From positions 868,001 through 932,000 of the forward strand of contig QYRS01000001.1 of the NCBI GenBank assembly GCA_006503535.1: a DNA stretch of 64,000 nt, written 5' to 3'. Positions 1 through 12,060 of this stretch are shown here, in pieces. The translations under genes were made by a program, and so were the position numbers. The notes beneath the pieces are model-generated. The model saw only the letters and a list, made by a program, of their open reading frames with translations. It was not told the DNA's origin and ran no database searches. The stretch comes from Arthrinium phaeospermum (Eukaryota; Ascomycota; Sordariomycetes; Amphisphaeriales; Apiosporaceae). Each line of letters opens with the position of its first letter. Within the stretch, counting starts at the first letter, position 1.

Positions 1-1493
1 TTCGGAAACTCAGTTTTTGAACCCTCTAAAAGCTTTCTGCACTAATTGTGTCTCACCCAACGACAGGCGACTATTACGCGCCGGACCCCCTGATCTCCTT
101 CGCCTAGCCAGGGGCGGCCCCTACTAATAGCAGCTTCAATCACCCACCCGGTCTGCATGTTCCCACGTGCAGAACAGGATGATGGCACACATTCCATCAC
201 GCTTTAGGCAAATTGTTCGCTGGGGGATAGTGATTGTGGCATGAGGGTTCTCGAACTCTGCCGGTTCCTAGCCAGCAACAGACCAAGCTTAGTGGCGCAT
301 CCTCCCGCAGGTTGCATGTGTTGGTTACTTAATGATGGCATCACAACCACTGTCATCATACCATCCAACGACCCAACCACCCAAGTTGAACTGCCGTCGC
401 TTCCCTTGCTGCATGTTGGTTGAGTTGCTGGATATCGGTCAGGCTGGCCGGTGTGCCGGGGTTTCGACGCAAACGACCAACGCCGGAGAATATTCTTGGT
501 TGCTTCCATCTACAAGGTGCCCTCTCTCCCTGTTGTCCATCCAGCCTGTCAGACTCGCATGTCAGATCTGTCGCACATCAGCCACCCTCAAACCACATCT
601 ACACCCAGCAGACCATTCAATAGGTATACTTCAAAGACATCGCGCTCCTGGTGCAACTGAATCGGTCCGTTCCAGCCGTTATAATCTGGGGATTCTTCAG
701 CAGCTATTAGCCAATGAATAAGCTCACTTCGCGGGTGGTTGCCGTGCTATGGAGCCCGGTGTCTCGTCATTTCTGGAAGAATTGGGATGGCGCAAATTCA
801 TTGGCTTGGTTCCTATGGGGTAACAAAGCACCTGACCTTACGCGAGCAGCCCGTTTCTAAAGCCACGAAATGCGGCCGAACAGCCAATGGTTGGATGGCG
901 CAAGACGCACCCAGCGTCGTCTAACGCTTAGAAGTTCTTGTTGGACATTTGCAATCTGCAGACTACTTACAGTTGCATCAGCTGTATACCCGCGCTACCG
1001 GGACAAGCAAGCGCTAGAAGAGCCGCACATGCGATTTGCATCGAGAACAACATAGATGGAACGTGTTTCTACTGGCTGCTCAAGTAGGTATATCTCGACC
1101 TGGTTGAGATATCCATATTTCTGTACCGATACTGGCTGAAGGTGTCGCGCTATAAAGACTTGGCTCTCCCTCGAATCCCTGCTATTCAGTTCATATATGT
1201 CATTCTATCAGGACCCGATGCCGTCACAGTCCAATCGATCTGGCATATCCTTCGAGTGCATGGACATCCATACATCAGGACATGCCTCACGAAACACAGT
1301 CAATTGGGTAGCCTCACCGACTGAGTGAGGCCATTCAGACCTAACACTGACAAGGGATGACTGGGGAAGGCCCTTTCGCCTCCAAAAGCACATCTTTGTT
1401 GACGTGGTCCCAACCAAAGAACGCGTTACTGTCTCGTGCTGGGCTACGTGAATGAACATTAGTATTCTCCTTTCCCATGTTTGTCAACTAGAC
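1..1493. other. intergenic, no gene recognised
   Basis: Short open frames occur on both strands, but none has a recognisable family, a convincing start or splice-compatible neighbours. The only structure I see is the small hairpin at 1090-1112, listed separately. Confidence 0.5.
1090..1112. repeat. short imperfect inverted repeat (hairpin)
   Basis: Arms ATATCTCGA and TTGAGATAT flank a 5-nt loop. Eight of nine positions are Watson-Crick pairs and one is a G-T wobble. It lies in intergenic DNA with no T-run or gene end nearby, so its role is unknown and it may be chance. Confidence 0.4.
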
Positions 1494-2308
1494 TTACGAC
1501 ACAAGCGTCATGATACCAACATCATTCGTCGCATTGTAACCCCACGAGACAGTGTAGCCACTGCCCTCACACTTTTGGTTGTACCATGGCCAAGTAGAGG
1601 CATCAACCCCTTTGGGGGATTCGAGATTGACGTCGCATCGCGATCCGGTCGCCGAACCATCTTGGATGTTGAAGGACATGGTCACCTTAGTTTTGGCCTG
1701 GTTGACATCTAGGTCCAATCAGTTTCTCTACCATCATTCAGGAGGGGGGAACAATGCGACATACATCGAACAACGTCCTTAACCGACCACATCTTGGGCT
1801 GAGCATCAGGCTTAGATGGCCCTCTGCCGCGGACTTCTGCAATCCCGCGCTTGTTCGCCCCTATTGGGTAGGCACTCGAGGTCTGCGCGGCAATGTCGTT
1901 CCTCGCGTCAAGATCCCGGTCGCTGAAGCCAAAGTAGGCTTGAGAGTACAGGGGCTTGTTGACGAGGACCATGACGGTGAAGCCCATGTCGCTATGTCCC
2001 GTGTTGACCTGCCACACGTCGCTGCCCTCGCAGTCAACCTGCGATACGGTGACCAGCCCACAGTCCTGGCCCGCGGCGCTGTGGGCAGCGAACTTACAGA
2101 CGATGGGTGTCAAGAACGCGTCACCTCCGATACTTGAGTTGCCTTGGACGTGGAAGTTCCAGTTGCACGTCGTGTTGTCGGCGGAACGGTTTCGTTGAGC
2201 GCTCGCCACCGTCCAGTCGCCGACCGATTTGGGCGAGTCCGCGGCGTGTGCGAACATTGCAAGGAAGGCGATAAGGATGCCAAACGCGAGTTTGAAGGAT
2301 GCCATCAT
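1494..2308 (-). CDS. secreted cysteine-containing protein, paralogue A
   Basis: A two-exon gene (2308-1765, 1708-1494) encodes about 252 aa. The 56-nt intron has a GTATGT donor and a CTAG acceptor, and phase is preserved. The protein opens with MMASFKLAF and a hydrophobic stretch ending near AHA, a plausible signal peptide. The body has about seven cysteines and several N-glycosylation sequons. It shares AYFGF-type, SSAYPIG and C-terminal WGYN-type segments, plus an intron at the equivalent place, with the protein at 10726-11683, so the two are paralogues. The fold resembles small secreted fungal proteins sometimes grouped with Alt a 1-like or effector-like proteins, but that is only a guess. 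No enzymatic motif is visible, and the function is unknown. ATG 2308 is preferred because upstream in-frame codons precede a TATA box by too little and lack a secretion signal. Confidence 0.8.
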
Positions 2309-2434
2309 ATGTGTGGCCCAAGGGTTCTTCTCTAATCTCGTACAAGGGTTCTTAATGGATTTTTTATCACGTTTTGGTAGCTGGTTGACTACTCGACGAG
2401 GTTGCCGTTCAGTCAATTAACACATCCTATCGCA

Positions 2435-2442
2435 TTTATATA
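2435..2442 (-). promoter_or_regulatory. TATA box of secreted paralogue A
   Basis: TATATAAA on the minus strand lies about 127 nt before the ATG at 2308. The spacing is typical for a fungal TATA box plus a 5' leader. Confidence 0.55.
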
Positions 2443-3354
2443 CCGTCTCTACCACCATTCCACCGCTGCTTGACCTTTGAGAGCTGATCACCAGGTTCTT
2501 TATACTCGAAACCAACACCCGTCGACTAATGCGTACACCCGCGTCAGCTTAACGAGTACGAAGAGAAACAAACAGCACCAGACCACGCCATCAATCACTT
2601 TGGTAAGTCTGCGTACGCCAGTTTCGACGAATCCGAGCCCGCGTCATTGTTGCATGCCCGGACAAGACGGAAGAGTCGCCATGTTGAAGCATCACGGCTG
2701 GTGTCCTAAGAATCCAAGGCAACACCAACACCGCCCTGGGAACCTTGGCAAGCAAACACGATGATATGGCTTATTGCGCGTCAGATATATGACAAAAAAG
2801 GCCAGCTGACAGCACATAAGGTTCCTGTCACTCGTCAAAGGGTGAGACTTCTATCTAAATGGGTTTGCCCTACGATATCTGGCAAGGATCCTGGTGGTAA
2901 ACTGTGTGCGTTTGCGCTCTGGTAGTGTGAGACAGAACCATCAAGATAACACATAACCCTTCTTGTCCGAAACGCAATGAAGAGACTGTCTTGGGCTTTT
3001 TGTTGCACACGATGGGTGGTCTCGGTTCGGCATTAGAAAGAGTGTCTGAAAGGGCCGAAGACTACGACGAAAGCAGGCCTCAGAGACGACTGAGTTTCGA
3101 CCGCAATGTACATCTCATACAACTCATACGCACAGTTTCCTGTGGGTGGAGTGGATAGCTACAGTTGGTGTGGAATTCGACTTGCCCATGCTCGTCCCGG
3201 ATCACATGACGCCCGGTTCCTTTGTTTGCTAGCAGACACACACTACATGAAGAGGTCAGCAGCACTATCTTACAAGCGGTGTCAATCAAGCTGATAAGAG
3301 GGATCGAAGACACTATTAGACGAGTCTTCGTGTAAGCGCCGGCGCCCTTGCGTA

Positions 3355-3374
3355 TGTGTGTGTGTGTGTGTGTG
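3355..3374. repeat. (TG)10 microsatellite
   Basis: There are ten uninterrupted TG units, followed by CATATG. It lies in intergenic DNA. Confidence 0.9.
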
Positions 3375-5012
3375 CATATGCGGGCGGGACTTCGCTGGAG
3401 AAGGATCGACCCCTCCCCTGGCATACAATTTATTGATGTGCAAGACAGTCGCAGAGGAGTAAGTTGTAATCAGTACGATGAGGAAAATTTATGGTCTAGG
3501 GAGGTTGAGTATGGTAGTCGGTGGGAGAGAGTCATTACGACGACCTGTGCCCGGGTCTCATGAAGCTGTGGAACACCACAAGACTAAATAAACCCCGGAG
3601 CCAGCTCAAAAATAACCCAAGGTCCCCAGTCCCAAAGACACAGTTACATCCAGAAAGGATACCGATGGCGATTGATCTGCTTTGCTGTACAGACATAATC
3701 CATTTTCCTGGTTTTACTTGGTGTCCAAACAATGTCCATGCTGATCTGCGAGGACCTGCCAAACCTAGCGAAAATACTTCCTTCGCTCAGATCAGTTTGC
3801 ATACCTCATGCAAGTGTGCTGCAGCCACCGTCACTATCACGACCTATTAATGGTGGTATCGCCAGGGATGCCTCCAGTAAGCGCCAAGGCGATTTTTTAC
3901 CTTCCAGAAGAGCCGCGCTCTCTGTTCTTTCTCAGTAAGTATGTATTTGTCAGGCCGTCACTTTAGCTTACGCAAATGTGCGGCTGGCCCAAATATAAGA
4001 TCTCTCGAGATCATGCAAATTGTGTCGCATATACCAACTTGTTGACCGATGTCTTCGAGAGGGACTTGCGAGTAGAGAAAAGCCGGTCAGTAATCGACAC
4101 TTGCGCTGTACTGGAATGAAAAAAATGTCAATCTTCCGTCTTACCTACCGGAAGTGAGCCTTGGCGGCAGCTCTCCACATTCATTGGATCTGCCCGCCTG
4201 CAGGTCGGCAGCTGGACGGCCGCATGGGTGGTCAGCGCCTGGAGGGCCATTCACATCGCTAGAATGTTGCGACCCGACCACTTATTCCGGTTAATTGACT
4301 GTTTTCCCACCCACACCCCTCGCTCTCCCCCTCTCTCCTCCTCCCACCAACCACCACCCCGGTCCGTCCTTGGCCAGCGAGAGGGATGCATGGATCGAAC
4401 CATTGAGGTTCGGCCGAACTGGCGTCGTCGCCCTGCGATTGGCGGGCATGGGGCAACGGGCCCGCGTCTCCATGCAAGCCAAGCTCGTCTCTCGAGGCCC
4501 CGACCTGCACGCTGGCCCCGTCTGACAAGACGGTGGCAGGCCCTGATAGGCCCGGTGTTTCTGCCCACCCATTGGCTGCTATAATCAGCATCGTTTCCCA
4601 CATACGGATACACGTACACGCTTTTCTTAGCCCGGGCTAGAGTCAATTAAGTTTGGTTGCATCTCCCGGGATGCTACCCCGACGATGACCAACATTTCCA
4701 GATAGAGCCGCCTGCCTGGCGCCGCCGGCGTTTAGGTCTCAGGGTGCAGGTGCAGGCGACATATAGTAAGAAGGCGACCCCAGATCGAATCGAATGGTTC
4801 TGTTGGAAGAAACCTTCTTTTGACTTTTCTATATACCCCTTGGCGGCGTTGTTGGAGGTCTTTTGTTGTTGTTAGCTGCTTGAAATACTACGATATCCAG
4901 TACCCGAATAACCTCTAAATGGTGGATGTGTTGATGGCTGGTCTGAAACGTCTCCATAAAGCTCACTCCTCCTCATCCTAATTTCTCCCCTCCACCCCTC
5001 CTCGGTCTTTTG

Positions 5013-7054
5013 ATGCTTCGAGATATGGCTGCTAGGCCGGTCTTATTATGGCTGTGTCTGTTGCTCCTGTCACAGTGCCGAGTCCTTCTCGCATTAGAGG
5101 TCACGCCAGGGTCATCATGTGCTGCGTTATGCCTCAACAACCCCGAAAGCGATCCCCTGAATCCTGCCTCGTCTTCAACAAACCCGTCGGAGATAACATG
5201 CAGCGATGACGGGTACACGTCGACCAGCACCGGTATCAAGTTCAAAAACTGCATCGACTGCCTACGAGACAGCAGGGAAACGAAGGACGGGGAGAGTGAT
5301 CTGTCATGGTTCTTATGTAAGAGATGATCTGTGGCTGTGTGCGTGCGAGAGGATGAGAGACTTGGATTGGACATCGAGCTGACATTGGAGCAAAAGACAA
5401 CCTGAGATACTCGGTAAACGTTTGCCTGTTTGGATACCCGAACGTGACGAACCCCTCGATCTCGTCACCTTGCGATATCAACTACGCATGCGAACCTCTC
5501 AAGACATCTCTACGGGCAGGAAACTTGGTCCCAAACAATGGAACCCAGCTCGACTACTGCGATGCGGACGGGGGCAAGTTCCGAGGGCCCAAGGTCAGCA
5601 GCTGCCTGCAATGTCTGCAGGCAAGCGAGGACCAAGAATACACGGCAAACTGTGAGTCCTCTCGGCGGCGAGATAGAGATATATATGGGGAGACGGCTGA
5701 CCACCAGTGATGAATAATAGTCTTGGTCGCACTCGGGGCTGGCTGTCAACAACGCCCGAAATCAGGAGCCTTGCTCGGACTGAGCGGAGACCTCTTCGCG
5801 ACCGCGCCGGTCACCATCACGGAGCCTCCGGTCAACGAGGCGGATCTGAAAGACGACCCGTCGCCGACGGGCATGACGACCGGCGCCATCGTAGGGATTG
5901 CCGTTGGCGCGGCGCTGCTCTTCCTCGGCGGCTCCGTGCTGTTCTTCGTCTACTACCGGAAGCAGAAGAAGCTGTACGGCGACGACCTTGGCTCGGAATA
6001 CGACAACCACTCGAGGGGCCATTCCAGAGTCGGGAGCCAGCAGCCGATGATGGGCGGCCCGGACAGATACAGCGCGTTCGACCTCAAGGGGTACTCGGCG
6101 AGCAACTACGAGCTCAGGTCACAGCAGGGCGGCTTCAGCAAGAACGCCGACTATTATGATGAGGTGGAAAAGGAGATGCAGATGCAGACGCGGACCACCC
6201 GTCTACCCAATTACCACTTCGACCCCAACCACCAAATGCGTGGGCCTAACGGCGCTCTCCCTACGCACCCGGCGTATATCCCTCAGTCCATGGGCCGCAG
6301 TTCCCGGGAATCCACGCCAGAGCCGCCGCGGCTAGCTGCCCAGCCTTTACACCACCGCCAGCCGGAAGCCTACGCGGCGAACCCATACCTTAATGCTGCG
6401 CCCGCACTCGCCCAACCTCCGACCCTGTCGATACCGGCATCGACACACCAACCGCAACAACATCGAAGAACATCATCGATACCACCGCCACCGCCGGGCC
6501 CACCACCACCCCAGCAACAACAATACCCACAACCACAGCAGCAACCGGCACGAAGTAACAGCAGAAACAGCATACAAGTCGCCGCACGGAACAGCGTCGT
6601 ACCCGGCCCTCCAGCGCCAGCGCCTGCGCCTGCGCCTCCGCCCCCGCCCCCGCCGCGAGCGCCGCGCCTCACGCTCCCCTCGATGCGCAAGCTGCGCGTG
6701 CCGAAGAAGTACGCGCCGCCGCAGATCACAGTCGAGGAGCCGACGCCCGTCTCGAGCCCCGCGGGCGGCGAGGTGCCCATTGGCCTCGAGATCTCCGACC
6801 CGCTGCCACAGCACCTGCAGAGGTTCGCCGACAACCAGCATCCGGGCGCGGCAGAACGGGGAGGAGACCCTTCCACCTCGTTCGCCTCGCAACAGCGGCA
6901 GCAACAGCAGCGGCGGCCCAGCGCCACCGGCCTGTCGATGCCAGACCATGGCGGCATCCGACAACAGCACGCTGTGGACCGGCGGCACCGGAACAACACT
7001 TCGGACGCCGAGTATGTAGAGATATTCACTAGTAAAAGCGACATCTACGGGTAA
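5013..7054 (+). CDS. single-pass membrane protein, Cys-rich ectodomain, Pro/Gln-rich tail
   Basis: Three exons (5013-5316, 5397-5651, 5721-7054) encode about 630 aa. Both introns have consensus donors (GTAAGA, GTGAGT), and all phases match. The N-terminus is a signal peptide (LLWLCLLLLSQC). An ectodomain of about 200 aa follows, with some 12 cysteines in spaced pairs and the segment WFLYNLRYSVNVCLFGYP. One transmembrane helix (TTGAIVGIAVGAALLFLGG) ends in a basic stop-transfer YYRKQKK. The cytoplasmic tail of about 380 residues is disordered, with poly-Pro, PQQQQ and Ala-Pro runs. Proteins of this layout are often annotated in fungi as LPXTG-domain-containing, but I see no clear sortase motif. 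The layout suggests a cell-surface sensor or adhesion protein whose tail could bind SH3, WW or profilin-type partners; this is inference. An alternative start is ATG 5025, also before the signal peptide. Confidence 0.85.
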
Positions 7055-7621
7055 AACATTGCTTGTATTTTTGAGGACCTTGATGGGTTCTCTCCTAAAG
7101 GATCTGGGTAAAATTACATGGGCGTACTTGGGTCCCTAGGGCAGGGAGATGAGCGGGCGATCTTTACTTCAGTCACTGGTTTACTAGGCGCGCATGGCTC
7201 ATGATGGAATGATTTCAGGATAGGATATACCAAACATAGGGCAGTTTAGTGATAATAACCCTTGCCACGGCGCGTACGTATATAAATTGCGAACACATGG
7301 CATTAGTCAACCTATATTTAACTTACAATACACAAGTATTGATGGAGAGTGACACTGATTCTGCAAAAGTTCCATAAGGTTGCTATGCCCCAGCAAGTCG
7401 CTGGTACCTTTGTCGACCCAGTATGCCGTGTGGAAAGCAGGGGCTTCCGGGTCCGCGCCACATACAGCGAACAAGTGTAGCACTGCTCACTTCTCAACCC
7501 AGCACGACTAAATATCTTAGATACGAATCACGATGTCTTGATTGTAACAATGTCGTGAAAGGAAAAATGTCTTAATGCATGGGGCAATATTGTATTATAT
7601 ACATCGGTGGATTAACTCCAA
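7055..7621. other. intergenic between convergent genes
   Basis: These are the 3' flanks of the membrane-protein gene and of the Derlin gene on the opposite strand. Nothing further is recognisable. Confidence 0.5.
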
Positions 7622-8849
7622 CTAACCAAGGCGTCGCCCAGGTCCAGCAGATCTCCACGAATCTGGCAGTGGGCCACTGCGAGGTGTTTCTCCTCTCGGA
7701 GGCACGGTCGTAGAGCCATAGACTGTCTTATTGACTCGAGGCGTCTCCATGATCCATGAGATGAACCACGGCGTGGGGATCAGGTTAGGCCCATTGCCAA
7801 ACTCAGGATACAATCGGGTAAGGAAGTCATGCATGTGGGCAGCGACAAGACCAGTCAGGCCGATCTTGACCCTATACCAGCCTCCGGGGAACAAGAGTTG
7901 TACGAGCAGCAGGCACCATGGCATCAGCTGAGCTGGAATAGTGATGACATAGAAATGCGCATTCTGGCCGCGCTGGTCTTGAGAGGCTGTATAGCACATG
8001 CCAATCAGAAGGGCCTGGAGGTAGCCGCCAGCACCAGTGAAGATCTGGTTCAGGGTCTAGTGCGCGCAAGTCAGTCACGAAGTTCAAGGGATGTGAAGCG
8101 ATTCGATCATGGTACAATTGGCACGGGGTTGGAAACGTATGCGGAAAAGCATAATGTGTGAAAGTATGTAGGGCGCCGTAAAACCACCCGAGCGAAATCG
8201 CCAAAAGGCTTCACCCGGGTCATCCATTAAAGCAATCCCACCATTCCCACACCGCGAACTGGCCCTGGTTTGTGTTTTGCGAATGACGGACCAGCCGAAG
8301 TGCAGGGGTAATCTTCCTCAATTCCAGGAACCGCGATAGCTGTAGAGAAAATTCCACTATCCGGGCAGATTATGAGGTGTGTAGTGATACACGAGGGTTG
8401 AAGTAGGAAGGGAAGAACATGGAGTCACGGGTGCACAATGCAGGAGACATGGTTGAACCTACGATGGTGATGCCTCCGACAAACATCAGGTACCAAATGA
8501 GGTCCTCTTTCCTCGTGAACTTGGAATTGGTCTTCTCAAGTTGGGCAAGGTATGTATAGACAAAGTACGTGTCAAAGAGGACGTTCATGTCGGGACCGGT
8601 GATGAGGAAACTCGTTACAAGGCGGTGGATGCCTGGGGGGAACGCCCAGAGATGCTTCCATTGGAACCAAAAAGGATCGCTCGAGATCATGTGCGTATAC
8701 ACTCCCACGGATGCGACGAATACAGCAGTAGCGACCGTCCTGAAGAAGATTGGGTTAGCACATGATGGTGCAGTGTCGTGTTGGGAGTGTGGATTGGCTT
8801 ACCTGGCGATGGGGGGCGTGGCCCAGTAGGCGTCGGCAATGCCAGGCAT
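7622..8849 (-). CDS. Derlin (Der1-family ER membrane protein)
   Basis: Three exons (8849-8803, 8739-8463, 8056-7622) give 252 aa, the usual Derlin length. The start MPGIADAYWATPPIAR and the following hydrophobic segment match the family N-terminus. Further family landmarks are FPPGIHRLVTSFLITGP, LFDTYFVYTYLAQLE, the tract ending YTASQDQRG, and the C-terminal LVAAHMHDFLTRLYPEFG with NLIPTP. Derlins are rhomboid pseudoproteases of the ER membrane that help extract misfolded proteins during ER-associated degradation; no Ser-His dyad is expected. The first intron is 63 nt. The second is about 406 nt (donor GTAGGT at 8462, acceptor CTAG at 8057), far longer than its neighbours, yet the joined protein aligns through the junction without a gap. 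The tail after the last helix is rich in Gly, Pro and Arg. Confidence 0.9.
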
Positions 8850-10725
8850 CTTGACGCTGAATGGTCGATACTGTTATGCAAGGTACGAGAGGGAAGTAAT
8901 GAAGAGAAGGTCGAGTCGACAGTCACTGGCAGCTTGACGATGCGCAGCTTCTCTAACCAACAGGTGGCCAAGGTTCAGATGTCACAATGAACGCGATTGG
9001 ATAGTGTTGATGATGATGGGGGGAGGAAGTTTGCTTCTAAATAAATAGAGGCGTAACAGTCAGGAAAATGCCTTTCAGGGCGGGAGTGACAGTGGCACCA
9101 GACAAGGCAGCAGCGCCTTTGTGTGCATGGTGTCCTGTGTCCAGTTCTCTCACCTGCTTGAATTGGAGGTTGGAGAAGGAAAATCAGCAGCTTAACCGAA
9201 CGATTTTTTCTACGTGGCCTTTATGGGAACTTCGCAGAAGCCATTAGCTAGCTTGGTGGGGGCCGATAAGAGCTTTAGCCACAGATTAGAGCTAGGGATC
9301 TAACCCCCAACCCCACCACAGCTCCCTGTGTGTGGCTGCTGCCTTTTGATAACGGGAGATAGCCCCGGAGGTCATGAAGGTGTTGAATGATGCAGACGGT
9401 ATGAATTCATGCGAGGCGAATCCGTATCTTAGGTACCTAGCATTGGACAATATCACCAGCATGATCGATTCGCATTGTGACGGAAGTTACAGCAAGATGC
9501 ATGTACATTGCAGTTGCCCAAAGCTCACATGCTTCGTTGACTGACACGCCTTCCTTCCATGCTTGCTTTTTCAACGACTTTCTCGAGGTCGGCTTCTGCC
9601 CGTTTAACATGGATGCGCAGTGGCATCGGCTCGGGATGGATCATGTTTGCCAGTTACATATGTTGTACACTTTCGGAAACTCGTCACCGTGAACCATTGA
9701 CATGTTTCTGTCCATCAGTCCGGAAACCAACCGATGCTTCCTCTGGCAAGCCTTCATTTGGGGTACTCTTCCTGCCGGCAGCTTATGAACCACGTCGGAT
9801 CATTGGTATTCGACTAGGTCCATGATCATATCTATAAGCCTAGGTAGAGAAAGTTGTTGTCTTGACACGAATATTCAGCGATTGAGCACCGGTTTGCATG
9901 CTTGTCACGAAAGGAGCTGTCGCCAACGTCACCCACTTGGTGTAGCGGTCACGTAAACTTCGCTTGACACCATCCAATGCCACGTCCAGGTTCACATCTA
10001 ATATTGACACAATGGCTATATGTGTTATGTCAGAGAAGCAATGAATAGGCCGAGTTCCACGTGCGGGTGTCACCGCTTCGCTCGGCATATGTTGTACGCG
10101 AGAGTGACGATGGCCTCCAATCTTGACATGCAGTGTGGAACTCGAGTGGCATCCATGTAGACGTACAAGGTTGGCCTCGACGAATCTTCAACATGGAACT
10201 CTCTGTACTGTATATCACATATCTGACCATACTAGTGGAAGCATTAAAGGACTAAGGAAGGATCGCACGTTCGTCAGGGGAACCACGTGGAGGTTAGAAC
10301 ACCAGATACAACGGGGCGCCAGCTCAAATTCAACGACACTCGAGTCAATCGCATGTATAAATAGGTTCCTTGACGAGAGTGTCTTCATCAAGAATGTGGT
10401 AACTGCCGAGGCCAGCCTGATTACTCGGCGAGATGCATGAATGGCCATATCCAGCTCGGATCTATTCCGTACTTGTTTGTTATCACAACTCATGGTTTGC
10501 TTGCTATATCATCGGATACTGACAGTCAAAGACGAGCCGACGACGGAGGTCAGAGCACGATGTGATATCTTCTTAGGCTTCCTTAGCGACGCCATGCCCA
10601 GGACTCGATATAAATACTCCTGGTCAGTTCCATCAAATGGAGTTAGGCGCACCACACCATCATCATCGTCCAACCCTTGCAGACAGAACCTCCTATCAGG
10701 CATTCCCTAGCCCACTTCAACCATC
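8850..10725. other. intergenic, no gene recognised
   Basis: Several open frames of 60-105 codons occur on both strands (for example around 9840-10500), but none resembles a known protein or joins by splicing. One copy of the GGACTAAGGAAG 12-mer lies at 10249-10260. A TATA box for the next gene lies at 10609-10616. Confidence 0.5.
10609..10616 (+). promoter_or_regulatory. TATA box of secreted paralogue B
   Basis: TATAAATA lies 117 nt upstream of ATG 10726. The distance is close to that of the TATA box of paralogue A from its own start. Confidence 0.6.
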
Positions 10726-11683
10726 ATGCATCTGCATCTGCTCCTCTGCTCCCTTCTTCTGTCCGCCAGGTACACCTGCGGTATCTCGGCCACTCCAAGC
10801 GGCATAACAAGTGGCACCATCGCCAGCTCGCCTCCAGTCCCCGCGGGGGAAGCCGGTCCACCCCCCTCGATGCAGGGCGTCGACAAGTGGACCATCTACG
10901 ACCACCGCATCGCCTGTAACCCAGCCCAGTGCATATACAGCTTCGACATCTTCGAGAATCTCACCGACCAGCCGATGAACCAGCAAATCTACACCCACTG
11001 CGAGTTCCTCGTCGACGCCGCCAGCGGTCCCGGCTCTGCTGCTGCCGCCGCACTCCCAGCCAGCCGCACCCCGTTCCAGGACAAGACCTGCGGCGGCGAC
11101 AGCAGCAACCGCAGCTACACCGTGAACGGCGGCTTCACGAACACCAGTTCCGTCGTCCTGTGCTTCACGAACTCCCCGGAGGACAGATGGGCCTACTTCG
11201 GCTTCGACCCCTGGGAGTTCCTGTCGGGGCCCCCGAAGACCTCGCCCGCCTACCCCATCGGCGTGTTTGGCAACAACAGCAACAAAGACACCGGAAACCC
11301 TCCCGTCCTCAACCGTAGGGGCGACCTCCTCAACCGCCGGGACAGCCACGTATGGAGATTCCTCTCAGGAACGCGAGGTTAGTCCACAGTTAATCGAGGG
11401 GTCTATCGGATCAAATTGCTGTTACTGTCAAGACCACTCTACCTACTCACACAAACACACAGTCACCCAGAACGATCTCGATGCCAACAAAGTCGACATC
11501 AAGTTCAGCATCCAAGGCCCGACGGGGAACAACATCAGCTGCTGGGCGGTCTTGGATTCGCCCCCCGAGGTTCTTGCCGAGAAGTGGAGCTTCTCCCATG
11601 AGGGATGCCGCAACAGCCAGTGGTCGTTCGGTTGGGGCTACGATGACTACCAGGATACCGGTGTCTTGAGTGTCTTCGAGTAA
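10726..11683 (+). CDS. secreted cysteine-containing protein, paralogue B
   Basis: Two exons (10726-11377, 11463-11683) encode about 290 aa. The 85-nt intron has a GTTAGT donor and an acacacag acceptor, and phase 1 is kept. MHLHLLLCSLLLSA is a signal peptide. A Pro/Ser/Gly-rich linker follows, then a domain starting DKWTIYDHRIACNPAQC. The domain contains several cysteines and N-glycosylation sites (ENLT, NRSYT, NTSS). AYFGF, SPAYPIG and the C-terminal W..GWGYDDYQDTG segment match paralogue A, and the intron lies at the same relative place. Compared with A, an Ala/Gly-rich insertion is present after the second cysteine group. Function is unknown; an extracellular, possibly host- or substrate-directed role is only inferred from secretion. 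Confidence 0.82.
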
Positions 11684-12060
11684 GTCAAATCCCCGTATCT
11701 GAACATATGCCTGGCGACCAAGTACTCACGTCTGTCTCCTAAGCGAACACTTGGTGTATCGAGCATCTTTCATGTGGCATAACGTCAATGCTGGGTCCGA
11801 TCTTGCGGCGACGGACTCTGTGGCTTGATTCCCTGCGTGATGTCAAGTATTATGTGGACCACATGCATGTTAACCCTTATTGGCTGTAGAGAGACAAATG
11901 AGGGACTCTGGGATGTTATCGATGGAATGCTATAGCTAGTGGTTGGACTTGCTTAAGGATGGTTTATGATAAGCCTTTAGGGTATAAATATGCGATAATC
12001 TGGTACTTCCTAGAGTAACCCCCGAATTGATGTTGGTGTGATCCAAGTATCAGTTCTTCA
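11684..12060. other. intergenic between convergent genes
   Basis: This is the 3' flank of the secreted-protein gene and of the MFS transporter. Nothing else is recognisable. Confidence 0.5.

Larger units (their letters stand above)
2309..5012. other. intergenic between divergent genes
   Basis: This 2.7-kb stretch holds the TATA box of the gene at 1494-2308, a (TG)10 microsatellite at 3355-3374, and the leader of the membrane-protein gene. A TATA-like ctatatac near 4830 may serve that gene. No coding region could be supported. Confidence 0.5.

Noticed and set aside
6370..7044. Long minus-strand frame over the proline-rich tail of the membrane protein
   Set aside because: A GC-rich shadow frame producing Gly/Cys/Ala-rich junk opposite a well-supported exon.
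7829..8161. Plus-strand ORF of 110 codons over the Derlin gene
   Set aside because: It overlaps a clearly conserved gene on the other strand and has no recognisable product.
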